From Vitrella brassicaformis (Eukaryota > Sar > Vitrellaceae): a DNA stretch of 64,000 nucleotides. Of the stretch, positions 57,775 to 64,000 are shown piece by piece (within the stretch, counting starts at the first letter, position 1; the number at the start of each line of letters is the position of its first letter). The notes under the pieces are model-generated. The model saw nothing but the letters and a program-made list of their open reading frames with translations, made no database searches and had not been told where the DNA came from. The stretch lies in NCBI GenBank assembly GCA_001179505.1, contig CDMY01000355.1, positions 1-64,000 on the forward strand. Reading direction: 5' to 3'. The translations under genes and the position numbers were made by a program.

Positions 57775-58570
57775 CCGAGTGGTAGAGCTAGCAGGGGCGC
57801 GACTAGTACCCGGACAGGTGACCAGCTTGTCGGCCACCCCGTTGTGTGTAGTGATGGGTGACATTAGTATGTACATATATACCTATATATGTGTGTGATG
57901 GGTTGGCGATGTCCATATGCGACATACATGGCCGGTTGGCTGGCTGGCTGGCTGGCATGTGTAGTGTTGTGCTGATTTATCGACACAGATGGATGGATGG
58001 ATGGATGGACGAATGTGTGTGTGGCCACCTCAGATGCGGTGTGGTGCTTGTCGTTCGCCCGCTTTCTTCTGACACATAGCTATAGCCCAGCGGTGATGGG
58101 CGTCTGAAAGCGATCGAGGGAATGGCAGACACGACTAGGTCATCGAAAGACAAGGAGGGAAAGTCATGTAGTTATGGTTTTTAGCCACACCTGGATGGCA
58201 CTGAGTGGTCAGAAATGTGGAGACGAGCACTGGCAAGACTTTGACTGAAAAATCGGATTCATTTCACATCCAAGACATAGTCAGCACGCACGTCTCCCTT
58301 TTCGTCTCAGTCGCATTTCGTTCAAAGGTTCCTCGGTGCAGTCACTCTGGATGCTTTGCATAGTATAACGCTGGCCAACAGCCATCCCTCCCTCCCTCCC
58401 TGCAGACAGACACTTCTTCAGCGAAGAGAACAAACACTGCGTTTCCCTGACCATCCCACAACCCCTCACTCACCGTACCCTATCTCCCTCCCTCCCTCCC
58501 TCCCTGCCTCCCTCCCGACATGACACAACTGCCTAGAGATGTATCGCCCAAAAAACACGGCTGAGCGACG
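57775..58570. other. convergent 3' flanks, no gene seen
   Basis: Contains GGCTGGCTGG (57937-57955), ATGGATGG (57990-58008) and CCTCCCTCCC (58387-58400 and 58487-58512) repeats. The flanking genes converge here. Confidence 0.5.
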
Positions 58571-60581
58571 TCAGTCAGTGTCGGGCGGCGACAGGCTTGA
58601 CGACGACTGGGCTGCGCCGCTGAGGTTGTGCATCACCTTGCTGGTGCGACGCAGTCCCGACTGTTGCCGACCTGCAGATGAAGGGAACAAAGGGACGAGG
58701 GAGGGACACAGACAAGCAATGTCGAGACACGGTGATTGCTGCATGTCTCCTGCTCACCTTCACTGCTGGCAGTGCTGAGGCTGCTGCGGGTGCTGCTGAA
58801 GGTAAGGCCTGACACACACATTCAGAAGACACACACGGAAAGGACATGCGCACGTGAGCCACTCATTCAGCAGCCAACCAGTCAACGTCTCTCTCTCTTG
58901 GCATTCAAAGCTCATTCACTCTGCATGGTTGGGCTTCGGTTCAGGCCTTCCGACACGACGGGCTCGTTGTCGTGCTCCATACCCATCATAGAAAAGCTTG
59001 ACGGTCCGTCCCGGTCGGCGACTGCCCCGAAGCCTGCACCAAAGGGATACACGTGCATGTCGACTGCTCACAGCTTACTCATTTCGCACTCACCAGACGC
59101 CACAATGGGCTCTTGCTGCTGCACCAGAAGCGGACTGTCATCTGCACAGATCCATCCGCAGGAGAAGCGTATCTAATGTGAGGACAGTGCCCGTGTCTCA
59201 TAGCCTACCGCTGCCGCCATGAACCTCGCTCTGAATCTCGCTCGAACCACCGCCAGCAGCTTCACCAGCAGCAGCTTCAGCAGCAGCTTCAGCAGCAGCA
59301 GCTTTCTCAGCAGCAGCAACGCCAGCATTCACTGCCGACAGCACCTGTGAGACACACGGTATCCATCTCATTAGCCATGACGGATGTGATGACTGTGGAA
59401 GGGCACCTTTGCCAGCAGGGACCCCATTGCTGTTTTATCTTTAGCAGCAGCTTTGAAAAAGCGCGGCAGCATGTTCCTGGGCACGCCATTCCCCTTCCAC
59501 CCATCGGGGTTCACCCAACCAGAACTCTGACCACTTGATGACGAGGGCGGCGTCCAGAAACACGACACTGCACAGAAATGAGAGCATCCTTGCGGCAAGT
59601 GACGATGGACCTTTTGGTGTCTCGTCTTACAGGCCACTCCAGCCAGTTTGTCGATGGCGTTGTGGACCGCCCTCGACCTGGACTTGTACCGGCGAGCTGA
59701 TGGGTGTTGAGACAAACACAGCAATCAATCCATCAGACATGCCAGCTGTCTGCCTTTGTCTGTGTGTGTCTCTCGCTCACCCTTCCGTCTCAGGTACACT
59801 ATGAAACGCTGTAGACAAAGAGACAGACAGACAGACAGACAGACGAGTGTGTGTTTGGGTGTTTGCCTGTGTGTGTCTCACCACTTGCTCCTTGAGGTAC
59901 TCCTTGTCCTTTTGAAGTTTGGCCACCTCGGCCTTCTCGGCTTGCTGCACGTGACGCGATGCACAAACAGACCGTATGTAACACTTTCGCCGCCCACAAA
60001 GCCCCCGAGCTGTGCGTATGTACCAATTCTTGTTCTGTGCCGCTATCCGCCGTTCCCTGGAGGGTCTCGTGCCCCGTGGAGTTGGCTGCATTTCGCAGAT
60101 GGACAGGCACGCACACAAGACAGACAGACAGAGAAATGCAGCGCACCCATCAGCCACTCATTAATTGTGGCGTACGGTCGGTCGTCCCAACATCCTCTCG
60201 GCTCTCAACCGGGTCGGCCTCGGGCAGCTCGTCAGCTGAAGCAAGGACCAGACAGAAAGACACCGTGGGAGACCCTTCTTGCCTCTTCCGTTCACTCACG
60301 TGCGTCCTTACCCCGGCCCTCTCGCGTCTTCGGCTGTCCATCTGAAAGGCAGGCACAGCGGCACCCACAGCCAATCAAGCGACCACCGGTGAGTGCTGTG
60401 CCCCCTCCCCACCTCTGGTGCCATTTCGCTCACCAGTGGTGCTTCTCGGACGCGGACTCACCACATCAGTTTCTGGAATCCAGGCTTCCACAAAAAGCTG
60501 GATTCCAGCCCAGCACGCGAACGCGACGGAGGGGAAGCAGAGAATCACTTGGGCGGCGACAATTGCCTCAGCAACCGGCAT
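58571..60581 (-). CDS. unknown protein with N-terminal hydrophobic segment and basic coiled coil
   Basis: The ATG at 60581 opens a hydrophobic segment, VAEAIVAAQVILCFPSVAFA, that could be a signal peptide or membrane anchor. Later short exons give DELPEADPVESREDV (about 60200), a basic stretch PRGTRPSRERRIAAQNKNW (about 60070) and a coiled coil, KAEVAKLQKDKEYLKEQV (about 59910). Then come WVNPDGWKGNGVP near 59500 (a short WNPxGW-like motif), an Ala/Glu run (59235-59330) and Ser-rich exons, with a last exon ending SSSSLSPPDTD and a stop at 58571-58573. About ten exons, most under 120 bases. The basic region plus coil vaguely recalls bZIP, but the Asn/Arg spacing does not fit. No family is recognised and several splice joins are provisional. 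Confidence 0.45.
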
Positions 60582-61091
60582 TTTGGATTTGGGCTGGTCT
60601 TGAAGTCGAGACTGGGGGCCGTCTGGGGGCGATCAGAGCGATCTTCCCAACGGAGGCCGAGATCTGACCGTGGTGGTTGTGTGGTGTGGCTTGTCGATGG
60701 CGGGTGTGGCGGGCGATTTCGACAGTGAATTGGTCGGATTTCTTTATCAAGACCTGATGTACATTACTCGATTGGTTCTCTCGATTGGTTCTCTGTGAGC
60801 ACCATGGTTGAAAGTGCAATAGCCGTGTCACCATCTCACACAGAGAGAGTCTCATCGACACACACATGCTCCAGGGATCATTGTGCTGAGAGCTCAGCGA
60901 AACTCTCAGCGTCCACCGACATACATAGATAAATCAGTGTGACACACTGAACTACTCCTTCTCAGACCCTCGCTGCTGTACAATGGAGCACAAACACACA
61001 TCTCTCTCTCTCTCTCTCTCTCTCCCTCACCCGCTCCCTTCATTGCCAGACCACCCTTGATTCCCTCACTCGCCATTCATTCATTCCTTCA
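60582..61091. other. intergenic stretch with CT microsatellite
   Basis: No gene seen. A (CT)n run lies at about 61001-61024. Confidence 0.5.
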
Positions 61092-61368
61092 TCAGACTTG
61101 GACAGTCTCCATTGCGTCCTGTATCTTCTTGAACACAGTGCTGGGCTCCTCCGCCCCGTCGATGCGCACGAGTATGTCTTGGTAGCAGCCGAGTATCTCG
61201 TCACAGTTGTCCTTGAACTTCTGCAGCCGCACGCGGATTGTGTCCTCGGTGTCGTCGGACCGCTGGATGAGCTTCGACCCATCCACCTCGGGGCCGGGAG
61301 GGTTGGTCTTCAGGTTGTAGATCTTCCCCGTGGCTGGATCTGTCCGACGATACACCACCCTGAGCCAG

Positions 61369-61409
<41 letters not shown>

Positions 61410-62031
61410 GACAGACAGACATGCAACAGGTAAATGATGGTTCCCTCCCTGCCTTTGTAGGTTTCTCTCACCTGTCGATGATGAGCTGGTCGGGCGCCTC
61501 GAGCAGCAGAAACTTGTCTGCCTGAATGCCAGCCTCCTTGAGTGCCTCAGCCTGGCTCTTGGTCCTCGGGAAGCCGTCCAGCAGCCACCCCTCCTCCACA
61601 CAGTCACCCTGCTGCAGCCGCGTGACGACGATAGCAATGATGAGGTCGTCAGGCACCAGGTCGCCAGCCTCCATGTACTCCTTGGCCTTGTTGCCCAGCT
61701 CCGTGCCCTCGTTGACAGCAGCCCGCAGGATGTCCCCGGTGCTCAGGTGGATGACACCGTACTGCTGCTTGATGAAGTCGCACTGGGTGCCCTTGCCCAC
61801 CCCTGGGGCGCCTGCAATGATGATCTGTGGGCCGCGCATCGAAGGCTGACCTCGCAGCGACGGTGATGGTCGTCGCCTCGATGCTGGCAGGCGCGGGCGG
61901 GAGGGCGGGGAGCGAAATAGAGGGCCGGAAGATGACGATGATGTCGATGCACTGCTGTCCGATGAACGGAACGAGGCCGCATCCGCAGATGCCATGGAGA
62001 TCACCACCAACGCCGCGGCGACGAGCACCAT
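61092..62031 (-). CDS. adenylate kinase with bipartite, plastid-type leader
   Basis: Two exons (62031-61472 and 61359-61092) give 275 residues. The core starts [20 protein letters not shown] (P-loop GAPGVGKGT, at about residue 70). It continues [12 protein letters not shown] (AMP-site), [29 protein letters not shown] and, in the [23 protein letters not shown] then [16 protein letters not shown]. The LID is the long type without zinc-binding Cys. All catalytic Arg/Asp positions expected in the family are visible, so it should convert ATP+AMP to 2 ADP. The first 18 residues ([18 protein letters not shown]) look like a signal peptide. They are followed by [20 protein letters not shown], a Ser-rich segment with Phe close to the predicted cleavage site, as in transit peptides of red-derived complex plastids. 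The intron acceptor is preceded by a long pure TC tract. Divergent from the AN1 gene. Confidence 0.92.
61371..61406. repeat. (GA)n microsatellite forming the polypyrimidine tract of the adenylate kinase intron
   Basis: Eighteen GA dinucleotides on the plus strand, which read as (TC)n in the minus-strand transcript, end about 11 bases before the intron's AG acceptor. Confidence 0.9.
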
Positions 62032-62296
62032 CTTGAGAGCGCTTTTTCCCCGCTTCGGACCGTCTGCGAGCTTACTGAGACGAGCAGTTTCACGAATATC
62101 CTAGGCAAATGTGAGCTTGAGGGTGACCGGTGTCTTCGGGGAGAGGAAAGAAGACGAACGAGTAGTCTCCCATTCGGCAACGAGATCAGGTCGCTGACTT
62201 CTTGGTGACATCAACTGGTCCACACACTTCAGCCCTCTTGGTCAAGGCTCCTCGACAGTCAGAAGGACAGTCAACCAACGGCCCACAGCCGTCGAT

Positions 62297-63226
62297 ATGG
62301 CTGAGTTCAGCGATGTAGGAGCCCACTGCAGTGACCCTGTGAGCACAAACAACACTGGAAAGCCATCCATTGCTCACTCGTGGTGTTGCTGCTTGCTGTT
62401 GTGGTTGGCCATGTGGTGTGTGTGTGCAGTACTGCCGGCAGAAGGACTTCTTGCCCTTCGTCTGCAACCTATGCAATAAGACGGTAAATGATTGTGGCAC
62501 TCAAGGGAGGCAGGGAGGGAGGGGAGGGAACCAACCTACCACTTCTGTGGCCGGATGGGTGCTTGCTGTGGTGTTGTCCTTGACAGTACTGCCTTGAGCA
62601 CTTCAAGCCGGAGTCGCACCAATGTCCCAGGGCGGCGGCGGTTGACAGGCGCGTGATGATCTGTCCTCTCTGCCTCGACTCCTTCCCCATGGTGGCGGGC
62701 GAGTCGTGTGACGTCACCTTTGAGCGCCACACGCGCACCTCCTGCCGACCAGACCTCTATGAGACCCGCAGGGCGCAGCAGAAGGCCACCTGTCCCGTCA
62801 AGGGATGTAAGGCGAAGCTCACGGCTGTCAACTCATTCGTGTGCCCCCGGTGTAAGCAGAAGGTCTGCATGAAGCACAGATGGCAGGAGGACCACGACTG
62901 CCGGCCACCTCAGTCGAGTCTGATCAGTTCCCTAACCAGCAGCTTCTCTTCATCGCGGCCTCCGTTGAAGGGCAAGGCCGCCGCTCGGATGCAGGCCAAC
63001 AAGCCGCCCAACGTCATGGACATGCTGCGAGGTGGGCGCGTCAGAAACAAACGGCACAGCACAACACAACACACACGAATTGGCTCACGTGCTTTCAGAG
63101 ACGGCGCACAGGAGGATGCGCACAGGTGGATCCAGTGGTGCGCCGAGTGCACAGGGGTCCTCGTCCAACACACAGCAAGGGTCGCGCAATCAACGGCAAC
63201 GCAACGATGATTGCGTCATCTCATGA
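62297..63226 (+). CDS. ZFAND2: AN1-type zinc-finger protein, ZFAND2 family
   Basis: Exons 62297-62338, 62430-62483, 62587-63031 and 63099-63226 join in phase to 222 residues. The N-terminus MAEFSDVGAHCSDP followed by YCRQKDFLPFVCNLCNKT and YCLEHFKPESHQCP is the first AN1 finger. The linker ICPLCLDSFPMVAGE is the stretch conserved in ZFAND2A/B. The second AN1 finger is CPVKGCKAKLTAVNSFVCPR then CKQKVCMKHRWQEDHDC. All zinc ligands are present. The family binds the proteasome and p97 and protects cells from arsenite and misfolded-protein stress. The C-terminal 60 residues are Ser/Gln/Arg-rich; I saw no clear UIM or CAAX ending of the ZFAND2B type. The 5' flank of 265 bases is shared with the adenylate kinase gene. 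Confidence 0.9.
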
Positions 63227-63786
63227 AGGATGACGAGCGAGCAGAGAGAACGGGCCGGTGTTTGGCTTGGACGGGAGGGGATGCGTATGTCGTGGATGTG
63301 TGTAGATGTGAGTGTATCTTGCTGACATACGAATCCTTTGGGGGTTGTCGTTTTCCGGTATATTGCTGCGATTGCTTCTTGGCTATGGGCTTCGGTTGCT
63401 GCAGCTCAGCGCCGATTTTTGCTGAATTCACTCACTCACGGGCGCAATGGTTGCTGATGTACATGTAGCCCGTTGGTGGGTTTCGTACTGAATGTTTGTG
63501 TGTGGGGGTGAGGTGACATTGCTTGCGGCACGGCTACGCGTGTCATGACGTGATGGCTGACTCCAGCACAATGAAGGCAGTGTTATGTGTGCCACCGGTG
63601 TGTGGGTGCGAAGGTTGGCTGTACACGCATCGCATAGCATCCAAGGTCTCAACCAAGTAGCAGCTCAAAACAGCCCCATCATCGGAAAGAAACGATGCGC
63701 GCAACACTATTCTTCAACCACAGCGGCCCTCCCTGCAAAGCACTCTGACTGAGGCCATCCTGCCCACTTTGAGAGATGACGACAGC
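63227..63786. other. convergent 3' flanks, no gene seen
   Basis: No open frame with recognisable features. It separates the AN1 gene from the last exon of a minus-strand gene. Confidence 0.5.
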
Positions 63787-63885
63787 TCATCTCGTCTCCT
63801 CCGCCGCTTTGCCTAGCGCTCGCGTCAGCAGTTCGATGAACAGGGGGTCGCGCGGCACAAAGGCAGGATGCCGAGACACCAACGC
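63787..63885 (-). CDS. terminal exon of an unidentified gene leaving the window
   Basis: A 99-base frame follows a good acceptor (reading TTGTGCAG on the minus strand). It encodes ALVSRHPAFVPRDPLF, then a helical end ELLTRALGKAAEETR, and stops at 63787-63789. The codon use and amphipathic helix look genuine, but upstream exons lie beyond or near the window edge, and the product cannot be named. Confidence 0.5.
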   Translation of the reverse strand, partial: ALVSRHPAFVPRDPLFIELLTRALGKAAEETR

Positions 63886-64000
63886 CTGCACAACACAACA
63901 CAACACAAGGCAACGATAAATGCACGTTGGTGTCGTGTGTCGTCAATCGTGCGTCCCCCATCGTCCTTGTCTGTCTGTCTGACAGATCTCCCATGGGGGA

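Noticed and set aside
59800-60130. bZIP transcription factor call for the minus-strand gene at 58.6-60.6 kb
   Set aside because: A basic stretch followed by a coil is present, but the invariant Asn/Arg spacing and regular leucine heptads are not, and the protein begins with a hydrophobic segment.

Overview
This is eukaryotic nuclear DNA: intron-rich, GC-rich protein genes on both strands, with GT..AG introns that are mostly 60-200 bases and very rich in TG/CA runs, separated by tetranucleotide-repeat-rich spacers. An intraflagellar-transport gene (IFT74) points to a flagellated protist. An adenylate kinase with a signal peptide followed by a Ser-rich, transit-like leader points to a complex plastid. 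With the GC content and intron style, an alveolate of the chromerid type (Vitrella-like) is my best guess; that is inference and no marker gene settles it.

Layout. 1-4268: the 3' part of a Helitron-type Rep/PIF1 helicase gene, apparently with a frame break near its 3' end, followed by a nested foldback element (4651-5237). 5982-10205 (-): TFIID subunit TAF5, divergent from a CCCH zinc-finger protein (10834-12925, +). 12926-20835: about 8 kb with no recognisable gene, made largely of degenerate GGAT/CTGT/TGAC/CTGC repeats. 20836-21529 and 22507-24968 (+): two tandem genes for secreted proteins. The second is a modular precursor whose nine introns are all in phase 1 and whose eight internal exons all have lengths divisible by three. 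27473-29673 (-): TBL2-like WD40 membrane protein, divergent from NF-YA (30310-32204, +). 32775-36715 (-): IFT74, divergent from intronless eIF3j (37072-37902, +). A long imperfect hairpin lies at 38192-38343. 39082-41076 (-): an unknown Ser/basic protein and a BTB-like protein, divergent from a two-ACT-domain protein (41266-43140, +). 44388-50900 (+): a large protein with a C2-like domain and C-terminal leucine-rich repeats, one repeat per exon. 51578-57774 (+): an ankyrin-UIM-coiled coil-RING protein with an internal tandem duplication. 58571-60581 (-): unknown membrane-anchored protein. 61092-62031 (-): adenylate kinase, divergent from a ZFAND2-type AN1 zinc-finger protein (62297-63226, +). 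63787-63885 (-): last exon of a gene that runs out of the window.

Most recognised genes are housekeeping (basal transcription, CCAAT binding, translation initiation, cilium assembly, proteostasis, nucleotide metabolism) and unrelated to each other. The unusual material is the pair of secreted genes at 20.8-25.0 kb, the foldback element, the 38.2-kb hairpin and the exon-per-module architectures. Exon coordinates given below were joined by hand from reading frame, splice sites and phase; no transcript evidence was available.
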